A stretch of DNA of 64,000 nt, from assembly GCF_001584335.1 (NCBI RefSeq), contig NZ_LSBB01000018.1, positions 62,001 through 126,000 of the forward strand, written 5' to 3'. The notes beneath the pieces are model-generated. The model did not search any database. It was not told the origin of the DNA and saw only the letters and a list, made by a program, of their open reading frames with translations. The first letter of the stretch is position 1, and each line of letters begins with the position of its first letter. Source of the stretch: Bacillus atrophaeus. GTDB lineage: Bacteria; Bacillota; Bacilli; Bacillales; Bacillaceae. Shown here piece after piece: positions 41,643 to 50,237 of the stretch. The translations under genes were made by a program, and so were the position numbers.

Positions 41643-42013
41643 AGAAAGCTTTGAAGCCTTGTAATGAACCCGGATGCCCAAGCCTGACACGAGAGGGCTA
41701 CTGCGAACAGCACAAGCGATCCAAGCCGGTCTATGATCAATACCGGGAGTCAGCTGCCAAACGGGGGTATAACAGCAAGTGGAGGCAGGCACGCGCTGGC
41801 TACCTGTCCAAGCATCCGTTATGTGCTGCCTGTATGATGCAGGGCAGAAGAACACCGGCGACAGTGGTGGACCATATTGTTCCGCATAAAGGCGACATGA
41901 AACTATTCTGGGATTCAAGTAAGTGGCAGCCTCTCTGTGGGCCATGCCATAGCCGGAAGACAGCGAAGGAGGATGGAGGATTTGGGAACAGAACATCAAA
42001 CATGCATGTGTGA
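41639..42013 (+). CDS. HNH endonuclease of the packaging module
   Basis: A 124-residue HNH nuclease. Zinc-binding cysteines (CNEPGCPSL, CAAC, CGPCHSRKT) surround the HNH core TVVDHIVPHKGD...LFWDSSKWQPLC. In cos-type phages with HK97-like heads an HNH protein next to TerS/TerL is needed for specific terminase cleavage. The likely cos site lies 320 bases downstream, and terS and terL follow. Confidence 0.9.
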   Translation: MKKALKPCNEPGCPSLTREGYCEQHKRSKPVYDQYRESAAKRGYNSKWRQARAGYLSKHPLCAACMMQGRRTPATVVDHIVPHKGDMKLFWDSSKWQPLCGPCHSRKTAKEDGGFGNRTSNMHV

Positions 42014-42317
42014 TCAATGTGGAGCCATGCTTCTTATTAAAGGTTGTTCAAAGATCAGGAAGCACGACAACGGAATCAAAGAACATTACATCAAGTGTCC
42101 TCGCTGCAAGACTGAGTATACATCCTACTATACAAACGAGGACATCAGACGAATGCAACAAAGAATAAGAAAGCTATTTACTCTTCGTCGGAGTATGACA
42201 AAGGAATCAGCGCTTGATCTATACACAAAGAAAATTGAAGCAGCACAAAAGGAAATACAAGCAGCTATGGACAAACTCAAGAAGGAGATGGACGTCCCCC
42301 CACCCGTAAATCCCTAG
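41982..42317 (+). CDS. Zinc-finger phage protein
   Basis: A 111-residue product with N-terminal zinc-binding pairs (CDQC and CPRC, about residues 11-14 and 39-42) and a helical basic C-terminus (DLYTKKIEAAQKEIQAAMDK). TTG 41982 lies nine bases after AAGGAGG; ATG 41973 is also in frame but abuts that site. It overlaps the HNH gene by 32 bases. Function unknown. Confidence 0.62.
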   Translation: MGTEHQTCMCDQCGAMLLIKGCSKIRKHDNGIKEHYIKCPRCKTEYTSYYTNEDIRRMQQRIRKLFTLRRSMTKESALDLYTKKIEAAQKEIQAAMDKLKKEMDVPPPVNP

Positions 42318-42336
42318 AGGACGTTTGCCGGAGACC

Positions 42337-42343
42337 GCGCTCC
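42337..42343. other. Likely cos site
   Basis: GCGCTCC occurs in the only non-coding gap of the packaging module (42318-42395), between the HNH and terS genes. From memory, the 3' cohesive ends of phage phi105 are seven bases of this sequence. The place is where cos-type phages carry cos. The surrounding GACCGCGCTCCCCTCCCC is unusually GC-rich. Confidence 0.55.
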
Positions 42344-42395
42344 CCTCCCCATTTTGAAAAATTCCCTAAATGAAAATTCGGAAGGAGGTGAGGGA

Positions 42396-42929
42396 ATGGC
42401 TAGACCGCGGCAACCAGTGGATTTGTTACTTTATAAAGGTAAGAAAAACTTGACAAAACAAGAGATTGAGGAACGTCGAGAACAAGAAATAAAGGCGCCG
42501 AGCGACAAAGTTAAAGCTCCATCATATTTGCCGAAAGACTTAAAAAAAGAGTTTAAAAAGATAGCGGACGAGCTTAAAAACATCGGAATTATGACCAATT
42601 TAGATGTTGATGCGCTTGCCCGTTTTTTGTTTGCCCGAAAATTATATCTGCAAGTAACGGAGCAGTTGCTTGAGCGAGGTCCAATGAAAACAGTGATTGT
42701 AAGAAAATTCGACGACGATGGAAATGTAATAGGAGAAGAAGAAAAGATTGTTCCGAATGATGACTATTCCGAGCTATTGATTAATCAAGACAAGTTGTTT
42801 AAACAATGCCGGCAAGCTTCTAGTGATTTAGGGCTTACTATTTCCTCGCGCTGTAAACTTGTCATTCCGAAAAAAGACGATGGGAAACCGAAAACTAAAG
42901 AGGAAGAGCGGTTCGGGGGCCGCGTGTGA
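42396..42929 (+). CDS. terS: Terminase small subunit (P27 family)
   Basis: A 177-residue DNA-recognition subunit. The opening (MARPRQPVDLLLYKGKKNLT) and the LGLTISSRCKLVIPKK segment are typical of P27-family TerS proteins. The frame is open from 42354, but ATG 42396 sits behind GGAAGGAGGTGAGGG. Binds the cos region and hands DNA to TerL, whose start overlaps the stop. Confidence 0.9.
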   Translation: MARPRQPVDLLLYKGKKNLTKQEIEERREQEIKAPSDKVKAPSYLPKDLKKEFKKIADELKNIGIMTNLDVDALARFLFARKLYLQVTEQLLERGPMKTVIVRKFDDDGNVIGEEEKIVPNDDYSELLINQDKLFKQCRQASSDLGLTISSRCKLVIPKKDDGKPKTKEEERFGGRV

Positions 42930-44638
42930 TGCAAGAGATTACTGCCGAAATTCTCATTGAACGGGTATGGTCATACGCTGAGAAAATCCGTTCCGGTGAA
43001 ATAAAGGCAAGCAAAAAGCATAAATGGGCTGTAGAGCGCTTTTTTAAAGATGTTGACAGGCTCGCAGAAGATGACAGCCCTTATTACTTTGATGCTGAAG
43101 CCGTTGTAGATTTCTATGAATGGTCGCGGCAATTTAATCATGTGGAGGGTATACTTGCCGGACAGCCGATTGAATTAACAGACTTTCAGCTTTTTATTGC
43201 GGCCAATATATACGGATTTTACAAAAAAGAAAATGGTGCACGCCGTTTCCGAAAGGCTTACATCCAACTGGCCCGTAAAAACGCTAAATCACAATTTTTA
43301 GCTTTAATAGCTTCATATGAGATTTTCCCGACGCAAGAAAAACATCGGGTATTTATCGCCGGCTGGTCCCGTGAACAATCAGACGAGGTATATCAAGCTA
43401 TCCTTGAGCAGCTGCATCATGCGCCAATACTAAAGGGGAAATATACCTCTGCTAATGGCCGCGTGAAAAAATACAAAACGAACTCAATTATCCAGCCTCT
43501 TTCTCGTGAGGCCCGGAAGCTAGGGGACGGTAAAAACCCATCATTGGGAATTGTGGATGAATACCACGCACATGAAACAAGTGAGATTTACGACGTTCTT
43601 GATAGTGGGATGGTCGCCCGGCGCAGTCCGTTAATGGCTGTTATTACGACAGCGGGATTTAATATGGAGCGACCGTGCTTTAAGGAATATCAATATACGA
43701 GTAAGATTCTTGACCCGGACATAGATACTGAGAATGATGATTATTTTGTTATGATCTGTGAACTGGACCCGGAAGATGACATAAAAGATGAATCAAACTG
43801 GATTAAGGCTAATCCGATTGTAGCAACGTATCCGGAGGGAATGGAGTCGTTACGCTCCGCATTAAAAGTGGCACTTGAAGTGCCTGAAAAGATGCGCAGC
43901 TTTCTCACTAAAAATATGAACCGTTGGGTAGATCAAAAAGACAACGGATATATGAACATGTCAAAGTGGCGCGCTTGCAGCGGTGAAATTCCTGATCTGC
44001 AAGGAATGCCCGTTTATCTTGGCCTTGATTTATCAATGACAACAGACTTAACTTCCATTGGCTATGTAGCCGTTCAAGATGGATTTTTCTATGTCGGTCA
44101 ACATTCCTTTATGCCTGAAGCCCGGGCAAAGGAAAAAATGGCGACTGATAAGGTGCCGTATGATCTGTGGAGGGACATGGGGTTTATCACTTATACGCCT
44201 GGCGAGGCAGTTGACTATCAATTAGTCGAACAGTGGTTCATTGAATTTATTCATAAAAACCGTCCTCGGCCACAAGAGGCTGCGTATGACAAGTGGAATG
44301 CTCTTCATTTAGCACAACGGCTTGAATCTAAAGGGCATACCATGGTGGAGTTGCCGCAGAGAATCAATCATCTGTCATTGCCTACAAAAAGCTTCCGAGA
44401 GAAGGTCTATGAAGGGAAAGTAGTACATGGCGATGATCCGGTTTTAACGTGGGCTATCAATAATGCAATTACGAAGATGGACCCGCAAGAAAATATCATG
44501 CTGGATAAAGCAAAATCACCGCAGAGAATTGACCCTATTGCGGCTGTTATAAATGCCTATGCCAGAGCGATGTATCACGATACAAACCAAAGAGTTGATT
44601 TGAATGAACATTTTGGGTCCGATAATTTCAGTTTTTAG
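42929..44638 (+). CDS. terL: Terminase large subunit
   Basis: A 569-residue packaging motor with N-terminal ATPase and C-terminal nuclease. The Walker A-like loop is LARKNAKSQFLALIA near residues 116-130, and Walker B SLGIVDEYHAH near 207-217. The nuclease part includes YLGLDLSMTTDLTSIGYVA with a metal-binding Asp. It belongs to the Terminase_1/YmfN-like family of HK97-type phages. ATG 42929 overlaps the terS stop; GTG 42926 is an alternative. Confidence 0.94.
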   Translation: MQEITAEILIERVWSYAEKIRSGEIKASKKHKWAVERFFKDVDRLAEDDSPYYFDAEAVVDFYEWSRQFNHVEGILAGQPIELTDFQLFIAANIYGFYKKENGARRFRKAYIQLARKNAKSQFLALIASYEIFPTQEKHRVFIAGWSREQSDEVYQAILEQLHHAPILKGKYTSANGRVKKYKTNSIIQPLSREARKLGDGKNPSLGIVDEYHAHETSEIYDVLDSGMVARRSPLMAVITTAGFNMERPCFKEYQYTSKILDPDIDTENDDYFVMICELDPEDDIKDESNWIKANPIVATYPEGMESLRSALKVALEVPEKMRSFLTKNMNRWVDQKDNGYMNMSKWRACSGEIPDLQGMPVYLGLDLSMTTDLTSIGYVAVQDGFFYVGQHSFMPEARAKEKMATDKVPYDLWRDMGFITYTPGEAVDYQLVEQWFIEFIHKNRPRPQEAAYDKWNALHLAQRLESKGHTMVELPQRINHLSLPTKSFREKVYEGKVVHGDDPVLTWAINNAITKMDPQENIMLDKAKSPQRIDPIAAVINAYARAMYHDTNQRVDLNEHFGSDNFSF

Positions 44639-44649
44639 GATGTGAGTAA

Positions 44650-44880
44650 ATGAAAAGGACTTTGAAAAAGGTCAAGGCTTTTTTTGAGTGGATTTTTCAT
44701 CCCAGGTTTATAAAAGCAATGTTTTCTTTTTTCTGCTTAATATTAAACGATCTGCTGTTTATGGCGGGAGCTGCCTTTATCCTGACAGCTGTCTATAGAT
44801 GGAGTACAAACATCGGTCTTATCCTGACGGGTGTCTTTTTTATTTTTTATGCGTACCTCATATCAAAGAAAGCGAGGTGA
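44650..44880 (+). CDS. Small two-helix membrane protein
   Basis: A 76-residue protein with a basic N-terminus and two hydrophobic segments (about 23-45, AMFSFFCLILNDLLFMAGAA, and 52-72, NIGLILTGVFFIFYAYLIS). ATG 44650 follows GGATGTGAG. Lying between terL and portal, it is not a typical head gene and its role is unknown. Confidence 0.72.
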   Translation: MKRTLKKVKAFFEWIFHPRFIKAMFSFFCLILNDLLFMAGAAFILTAVYRWSTNIGLILTGVFFIFYAYLISKKAR

Positions 44881-44885
44881 AATAG

Positions 44886-46136
44886 ATGCTGCTTGAACGA
44901 ATGTTTGAGAAACGTTCCGGCTCCTCAGATGGTGAAGATGGCTTCAATAACATTCTATTAAACATGTTCGGCGGTCAGAAAACAGCAAGCGGCGAAAGAG
45001 TGAGTGAAAGTAATTCACTGGTACAGCCGGACATATTTGCATGTGTGAATGTATTATCTGATGATATAGCAAAACTGCCAATTCACACGTTTAAAAAAAC
45101 TGGCGATGGCGTAAACCGAAACCCGGATCATAAGTCTGCGCATGCTGTTTATGCTCGTCCTAACCCCTACATGACAGCTTTCACATGGAAAAAGTTGATG
45201 ATGACTCATGTGCTGACGTGGGGGAATGCCTTTTCATATATACAATTCGGGGCGCATGGATTTCCAGAAGCGCTATTCCCATTACGGCCGGATACCACAA
45301 ATGCTTATATTCATCCGACTACAGGCATGCTGTGGTATCAAACGGTGATAAATGGGAAAGCCGTTGAATTATACGACTACGAAGTGTTGCATTTTAAAGG
45401 GCTTTCGACTGATGGGATACATGGAAAGTCACCTATTGGCGTTGTCCGGGAGCATATCGGGGCGCAAGCGGCTGCCACAAAATATAACGCCAAACTGTAC
45501 AAAAACGAGGCAACTCCTCGGGGAATTTTGAAAGTCCCGGCGTTCTTGGATGAAAAACCAAAAGAGAACGTGCGCAAAGAATGGAAACGGGTAAACCAAG
45601 GCGAAAACATTGCAATCATAGATAACGGCTTGGAATATCAATCTATTTCAATGCCCTTGCAAGAAGCCCAATTTGTTGAGTCCATGAAGTTTAACAAAGC
45701 ACAGATTTCCATGATTTATAAAGTGCCGTTGCATAAGCTGAACGAATTGGATAAAGCAACATTTTCAAATATTGAGCACCAGTCCATTGAATATGTCAGA
45801 AATACACTGCAGCCGTGGATTGTAAATTTTGAACAAGAACTCAACGTTAAATTGTTTTCAGACCACGATCAGAAAAGCGGCCACTATGTGAAATTTAATA
45901 TAGACAGTGAGCTGCGGGGTGACAGTAAGACGCAGGCGGAATATTTAAAGACATTGCATGAAACGGGAGTATTGAATAAAGACGAAATCAGGGAGTTGCT
46001 TGAGCGTAACCCGATTGAAAACGGTGAAAAGTACATTGCCAGCTTAAACTATGTGTTCCTTGATTTCATGGAAGACTATCAGCGGCTTAAAGCCGGTGGT
46101 GCCGTGAAGGGGGGTGACAACAAGAATGAAAAATAA
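44886..46136 (+). CDS. HK97-family portal protein
   Basis: A 416-residue portal subunit that forms the dodecameric DNA gate at one capsid vertex. Family features include LVQPDIFACVNVLSDDIAKL near the N-terminus, EVLHFKGLSTDGIHGKSPIG in the middle and FNKAQISMIYKVPLHKLNEL later. Its end overlaps the protease gene by 11 bases, indicating coupling. Confidence 0.94.
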   Translation: MLLERMFEKRSGSSDGEDGFNNILLNMFGGQKTASGERVSESNSLVQPDIFACVNVLSDDIAKLPIHTFKKTGDGVNRNPDHKSAHAVYARPNPYMTAFTWKKLMMTHVLTWGNAFSYIQFGAHGFPEALFPLRPDTTNAYIHPTTGMLWYQTVINGKAVELYDYEVLHFKGLSTDGIHGKSPIGVVREHIGAQAAATKYNAKLYKNEATPRGILKVPAFLDEKPKENVRKEWKRVNQGENIAIIDNGLEYQSISMPLQEAQFVESMKFNKAQISMIYKVPLHKLNELDKATFSNIEHQSIEYVRNTLQPWIVNFEQELNVKLFSDHDQKSGHYVKFNIDSELRGDSKTQAEYLKTLHETGVLNKDEIRELLERNPIENGEKYIASLNYVFLDFMEDYQRLKAGGAVKGGDNKNEK

Positions 46137-46752
46137 AGAAATCCGGCAGTTAACGACACCTATTGAGATTCGCTCAGACGGCGAGGGCCAAAGTGAGTAT
46201 GTCGAAGGCTATGCCCTCAAATTCGAAAAATGGTCTGAGCGTCTTGGCTGGTTTAAAGAGATTATCAGCAGAAACGCGCTGGATTCGACGAATATGTCAA
46301 ACGTCATTGCACTTTTTAATCATCAGCAAGATTTTCCGTTAGCGAGAAATACCGTTTCCGGCGATACAGGACGGCTTGATCTTGAAACAGACGGTATAGG
46401 GCTTAAATTTAGGTTTAAGCCGTCTGACACCTCATATGCACGTGATTTGATGGAGAATATTCGTAGCGGCGTCATTAACCAGTGTTCTTTTGCATTTTCT
46501 TTGGATTATGGCGATGCGGACGCCGATGAATGGCGAATCAATGAAGACGAGGACATTTACGAACGAAGAATCAATAAAATACAACGCATCTTCGACATTT
46601 CTCTTGTCACTACGCCGGCTTATAGCGACACTGAGGCGGTTGTGGGCGCCCGCAGTTTAGAAAAGGTGGAGCAGCTGAAAGAAAGCCGTAACTCATCAGA
46701 CGAAACGTTAAAAATGGAATTAGAACTATTAGACCTTGTTCTTCCTGAGTGA
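46126..46752 (+). CDS. HK97-family prohead protease
   Basis: A 208-residue serine protease that cleaves scaffold and capsid N-termini during maturation. VIALFNHQQDFPLARN near residues 63-78 holds the catalytic His, and GVINQCSFAFSLDY near 115-128 the catalytic Ser. ATG 46126 is used; the frame is open from 46114. A hairpin with a T tract overlaps its stop codon. Confidence 0.93.
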   Translation: MKNKEIRQLTTPIEIRSDGEGQSEYVEGYALKFEKWSERLGWFKEIISRNALDSTNMSNVIALFNHQQDFPLARNTVSGDTGRLDLETDGIGLKFRFKPSDTSYARDLMENIRSGVINQCSFAFSLDYGDADADEWRINEDEDIYERRINKIQRIFDISLVTTPAYSDTEAVVGARSLEKVEQLKESRNSSDETLKMELELLDLVLPE

Positions 46753-46763
46753 GGTCTTTTTTG
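46731..46763 (+). terminator. Hairpin over the protease stop codon (attenuator-like)
   Basis: AGACCT (46731-46736) pairs with AGGTCT (46752-46757), and TTTTTTG follows. It includes the stop codon and lies just upstream of the capsid gene. Confidence 0.5.
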
Positions 46764-46790
46764 TGTCTAAAAACGAGGAGGAACTGATTT

Positions 46791-47984
46791 ATGCCAATGC
46801 AAATGAGTAAAAAAGAAATTGAATTAAGACAGCAGTTTACCGAAAAGAAGCAGCAAGCGGATAGAGCGCTGCAGGAGGGCAAAGCCGATGAGGCGCGTGC
46901 CTTGCTTGATGAAGTGAAGCAGCTCAAGAATCAAATTGAATTAATGACCGAAGGTCGTTCTCTTGATGTTCCAGACTTGCCGGGCGGTACACACTTTGTG
47001 CCTGAACAGGAGCGTAATCCAGAAGGCCGATCTGTCTATGAACAAGAAAAAGAGGAAAGACAACAGCATTACCGTAAGGCTTTCTTTAAGGGTTTAAGAG
47101 GAAAGCGTTTAACAGAGGAAGAACGAGAAATTTTAGATAGCCCTGAATTTAGAGCGATGTCCGGTAAGAACGAAGAAGATGGCGGGATTTTAATTCCGGA
47201 GGATATCGGGAGACAAATCAATGAACTGAAACGTCAGTATGAGCCATTAGAACAATATGTCACTGTTGAGCCGGTTACAAGTCGTTCTGGTACTCGTCTG
47301 CTTGAAAAAAATGTTGATATGGTGCCGTTCTCTCCTGTCGAGGAATTAGATGAGTTACCCGAAATTGATCAACCAAAATTTTCAAAGCTTGCCTATTCAA
47401 TTGTTGATTACGGCGGAATCATGACGCTATCAAATACGATGCAGAATGACTCAGATCAAAACATCATGATGCATGTTGCGAAATGGTTTGCAAAAAAATC
47501 TGTGGTTACTCGTAACAGTCTGATTTTAGCTGCCCTTGCATCATTGAAAAAAGTAGATATTGACGGGGTTGATGGTATCAAAAAAGCGTTAAATGTCACG
47601 CTTGATCCGATGGTGTCACCGGGTTCTATTGTGATGACAAACCAAGATGGATTCAACTGGTTTGACACTCTTAAAGATGGCACAGGCAAATATCTATTAC
47701 AGCCAGACCCAACCAATCCGACAAAGAAACTGCTAGATGGACGACCTGTTGTACCTATTTCTAATAGAGTATTAAAAACTCAAAAAGGGAAAGCCCCTGT
47801 GATCATAGGGAATCTAAAAGAAGCAATTGTACTGTTTGACCGTGAACAGCAGTCAATTGCTTCCACAGATACAGGCGCAGGAGCATTCGAAACAAATACA
47901 ACTAAAGTCCGCGGTATTGAACGTGAAGATGTCCGCAAGTGGGATGAGGAGGCAGTTGTATTTGGACAGGTCACAATCGAATAA
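46791..47984 (+). CDS. HK97-type major capsid protein
   Basis: A 397-residue protein. The first ~65 residues form a charged coiled coil (scaffold-like delta domain, QQFTEKKQQADRALQEGKAD) that the protease should remove. The body shows the HK97 fold pattern, for example GGILIPEDIGRQINELKRQY and SIVMTNQDGFNWFDTLKDGT. A strong GAGGAGGAAC ribosome binding site fits the high expression expected of capsid. Confidence 0.94.
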   Translation: MPMQMSKKEIELRQQFTEKKQQADRALQEGKADEARALLDEVKQLKNQIELMTEGRSLDVPDLPGGTHFVPEQERNPEGRSVYEQEKEERQQHYRKAFFKGLRGKRLTEEEREILDSPEFRAMSGKNEEDGGILIPEDIGRQINELKRQYEPLEQYVTVEPVTSRSGTRLLEKNVDMVPFSPVEELDELPEIDQPKFSKLAYSIVDYGGIMTLSNTMQNDSDQNIMMHVAKWFAKKSVVTRNSLILAALASLKKVDIDGVDGIKKALNVTLDPMVSPGSIVMTNQDGFNWFDTLKDGTGKYLLQPDPTNPTKKLLDGRPVVPISNRVLKTQKGKAPVIIGNLKEAIVLFDREQQSIASTDTGAGAFETNTTKVRGIEREDVRKWDEEAVVFGQVTIE

Positions 47985-47995
47985 GGAGGGATATT

Positions 47996-48307
47996 GTGAG
48001 TTACTCTACTAAAAATTACACCACTGATGGCGGGGATCGTACTGTCATCGGCGGTGTCTTAGAGCTTGACGGTGGCACCTTTATAAAAGATGGGATAGAG
48101 GTCAGCTTAGGCGGAGAAAGCCAGACTGATGTAAATGACGGCAGCATCACCCATGAAAAACTCTCCGAAAAAGCCGTTCGGAGTAAGAATATTGGTACCG
48201 GCAGTGTAATGGAAGAACACCTAAACTCAACTATATTAGATCGGTTTGCGGCTATTGAAAAAACATTGAAAGAGCTTGGCTCCAAGTCTGACACAGGAAC
48301 AGAATAA
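47996..48307 (+). CDS. Head fibre protein, short paralogue
   Basis: A 103-residue protein starting at GTG 47996 with AAGGAGGG upstream. Its N-terminus (KNYTTDGGDRTVIGGVLELD) resembles phage head-fibre proteins. The module ITHEKLSEKAVRSKNIGTGS is shared almost exactly with the next gene, and a helical C-terminus probably trimerises. It likely decorates the capsid. Confidence 0.72.
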   Translation: MSYSTKNYTTDGGDRTVIGGVLELDGGTFIKDGIEVSLGGESQTDVNDGSITHEKLSEKAVRSKNIGTGSVMEEHLNSTILDRFAAIEKTLKELGSKSDTGTE

Positions 48308-48334
48308 AAAATAAAGGGAAGAGGATGATTACAA

Positions 48335-48829
48335 ATGGCAGAAGATTATTTAAATGATAGCGCGGGAGTCAAAACTTCATCTGAAAAAGGAAAAGACGGC
48401 AAACCAATAACGCCGGTTTATCTCAAAGAAAACAGCGAGGACAATCCTCTTTTTGTAAAAGGGCTGCAGGGTGAAAAAGGGGAAAAAGGAGACACCGGCA
48501 AACAAGGACCTCAAGGAGAGCCGGGGGAACAGGGGCCACAGGGTGAACCGGGACCGGCCGGACCAAAGGGTGATACAGGTGAGCAAGGCCCGCAAGGAGA
48601 AAAAGGAGACAAGGGTGACCAGGCTGTTATTGAAGATGGCAGCATTACCAATGAAAAACTCTCCGAAAAAGCTGTTCGAAGTAAAAACATTGGTACTGGC
48701 AGTGTAATGCCGGAGCATTTAAACAGCGAAATAACAAAAGTGCTTGATGAACTGAAACAAAAACTGAATGACCTTGAAAGTGAAGTAGCTGCTTTAAAAG
48801 GGACAGAAGAAGAACCTGCAGAAGAATAA
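48335..48829 (+). CDS. Collagen-like head fibre protein
   Basis: A 164-residue protein. The middle (about residues 45-98) is a Gly-X-Y collagen-like region (GEKGDTGKQGPQGEPGEQGP and on). It is followed by the ITNEKLSEKAVRSKNIGTGS module shared with the preceding gene and a C-terminal coiled coil (LDELKQKLNDLESEVAAL). A trimeric fibre on the capsid surface is the probable role. ATG with AAGGGAAGAGG upstream. Confidence 0.82.
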   Translation: MAEDYLNDSAGVKTSSEKGKDGKPITPVYLKENSEDNPLFVKGLQGEKGEKGDTGKQGPQGEPGEQGPQGEPGPAGPKGDTGEQGPQGEKGDKGDQAVIEDGSITNEKLSEKAVRSKNIGTGSVMPEHLNSEITKVLDELKQKLNDLESEVAALKGTEEEPAEE

Positions 48830-48844
48830 GGCGGTGTGTCCTGA

Positions 48845-49192
48845 ATGGAATTAGAGGCTATTAAAAACTATTTAAAAGTCGAGCATGAAGAAGATGACCG
48901 CCAGCTCTTGAATCAAATAGCGGCGGCCAAAAGTCATATCATCAATGGAATAGGCCGGTATATCGAAGGGCACCCGCAATTTGAGTTGGTACTTCAAATG
49001 CTTGTTGAACATTGGTATGAAAACAAAGGGATATATGAGTCTGGGAAAACCGGCTCGTCTATCCCTTTTACTGCTGAAAATATATTGACGCAGCTGCGTT
49101 ATGTATCTGTGGAGGAACTAGAAAATGAGAAAAAAGATCAGCCAACTCCGGCACCGTCTGACCTTTCAAAAGAAAACCGAGACACAGGATGA
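48845..49192 (+). CDS. Head-tail connector (gp6-like)
   Basis: A 115-residue helical protein of the phage gp6-like head-tail connector family: MELEAIKNYLKVEHEEDDRQ at the N-terminus, then MLVEHWYENKG, and ILTQLRYV near the C-terminus. It should dock on the portal. It overlaps the next gene by 68 bases in another frame. Confidence 0.82.
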   Translation: MELEAIKNYLKVEHEEDDRQLLNQIAAAKSHIINGIGRYIEGHPQFELVLQMLVEHWYENKGIYESGKTGSSIPFTAENILTQLRYVSVEELENEKKDQPTPAPSDLSKENRDTG

Positions 49193-49484
49193 AGAAGGTA
49201 ACTGGAATGCAACCTATGTGGACTTATTCACGGTCTGGGGAGCTGTGGAGGGGGCTGGTTCTCTTGGGAATAGCGAATCTATGATTGCCGGAGCATTGGG
49301 AGTCAAGACCCCTAAAAAAATCACGGTGCGTTACCGGAAGGATATAAAACCGAATATGCGGATTGTTGAACGCTTCCCTAAAGATAAGACAGAGCGCGTC
49401 TTCGATATTTTGGATACTAACGATCCAGAGGATCGAGAGGAAGAACTTGAGATTCTTTGTCAGGAGGTGGGGATCAATGGCTGA
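49125..49484 (+). CDS. Head closure / head-tail joining protein
   Basis: A 119-residue protein of the SPP1 gp16/phage head-tail joining family: ISQLRHRLTFQKKTETQDEE and VWGAVEGAGS, then ITVRYRKDIKPNMRIV. It seals the connector after packaging. ATG 49125 has GTGGAGGAAC upstream. Its end overlaps the next start by 8 bases. Confidence 0.85.
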   Translation: MRKKISQLRHRLTFQKKTETQDEEGNWNATYVDLFTVWGAVEGAGSLGNSESMIAGALGVKTPKKITVRYRKDIKPNMRIVERFPKDKTERVFDILDTNDPEDREEELEILCQEVGING

Positions 49485-49860
49485 TATGAGCTTTGACGGT
49501 ATAGACGATTTAACGCAGTATTTTGAAAAAATCGGCGGAGATGTTGAAAAGGTGGAACCCGTAGCACTAAAAGCCGGCGGTGAACTTATCGCTGAACGGC
49601 AGCGTGCTCATGTTAACCGGAGTGATAAGAAACAGCCCCATATGCAGGATAACATTACAGTCTCCAATGTAAGAGAATCCAAGGATGGGGAGAAATTCGT
49701 TGCTGTTGGTCCGAATAAAAAAGTAGCGTTCCGTGGGAAATTCTTAGAGTGGGGAACTTCAAAAATGCCGCCGCATCCGTTCATAGAAAAAGGCGGAGAA
49801 GAAGGGGAGGGGCCTGCTGTGGAATTAATGGGGCGGATACTTACGGCGCCAATCAAATGA
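49477..49860 (+). CDS. HK97 gp10-like neck/tail protein
   Basis: A 127-residue HK97-gp10 family protein. Family motifs are KAGGELIAERQRAHVNRSD and, near the C-terminus, FLEWGTSKMPPHPFIEKG. It belongs to the neck or tail terminator region. ATG 49477 with AGGAGGTGGGG; the in-frame extension to 49363 lacks support. Confidence 0.86.
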   Translation: MADMSFDGIDDLTQYFEKIGGDVEKVEPVALKAGGELIAERQRAHVNRSDKKQPHMQDNITVSNVRESKDGEKFVAVGPNKKVAFRGKFLEWGTSKMPPHPFIEKGGEEGEGPAVELMGRILTAPIK

Positions 49861-50237
49861 CAATAAACCCAGTCAGTGAATTAGTTAAAACTCTTACGTC
49901 CAGTTCTAAATTGAATGAATTAGTAACGGGTGGAATTCATAATCTCACCGCAAATGATGTGAATGCTTTTCCGAGAGTCGTATTTTATGAGCTTAAAGAT
50001 GCTGATGCAGGTTATGCAGATAACAAAGCATACTGTTTTGAAATTCGGTTTCAGATTAGTGTCTTCACTCAAGCAGGGACGCGGAGATTTGAAACACCGA
50101 TTGCCGAAGAAATAGATAAATTAATGCGATCAATAGGTTATGGCCGATATGATTCGCAACCATTGTACGAAGAAGACACAAAAGTTTATCACAAAGCAAT
50201 GAGGTATGTGAAAGGCTATTTTGAGGAGGAGAAATAG
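49857..50237 (+). CDS. Tail completion protein
   Basis: A 126-residue protein whose ATG overlaps the previous stop. Size, place and the sequence (LNELVTGGIHNLTANDVNAF, then EIRFQISVFTQ) fit tail terminator/completion proteins of the SPP1 gp17 type. It caps the tail tube for joining to the head. The frame extends upstream to 49749, but that part is inside another gene. Confidence 0.78.
   Translation: MTINPVSELVKTLTSSSKLNELVTGGIHNLTANDVNAFPRVVFYELKDADAGYADNKAYCFEIRFQISVFTQAGTRRFETPIAEEIDKLMRSIGYGRYDSQPLYEEDTKVYHKAMRYVKGYFEEEK

Noticed and set aside
48470-48620. Short tandem repeats that could suggest a CRISPR or satellite
   Set aside because: They are Gly-X-Y codons of the collagen-like fibre gene in one open frame, with no spacer structure.
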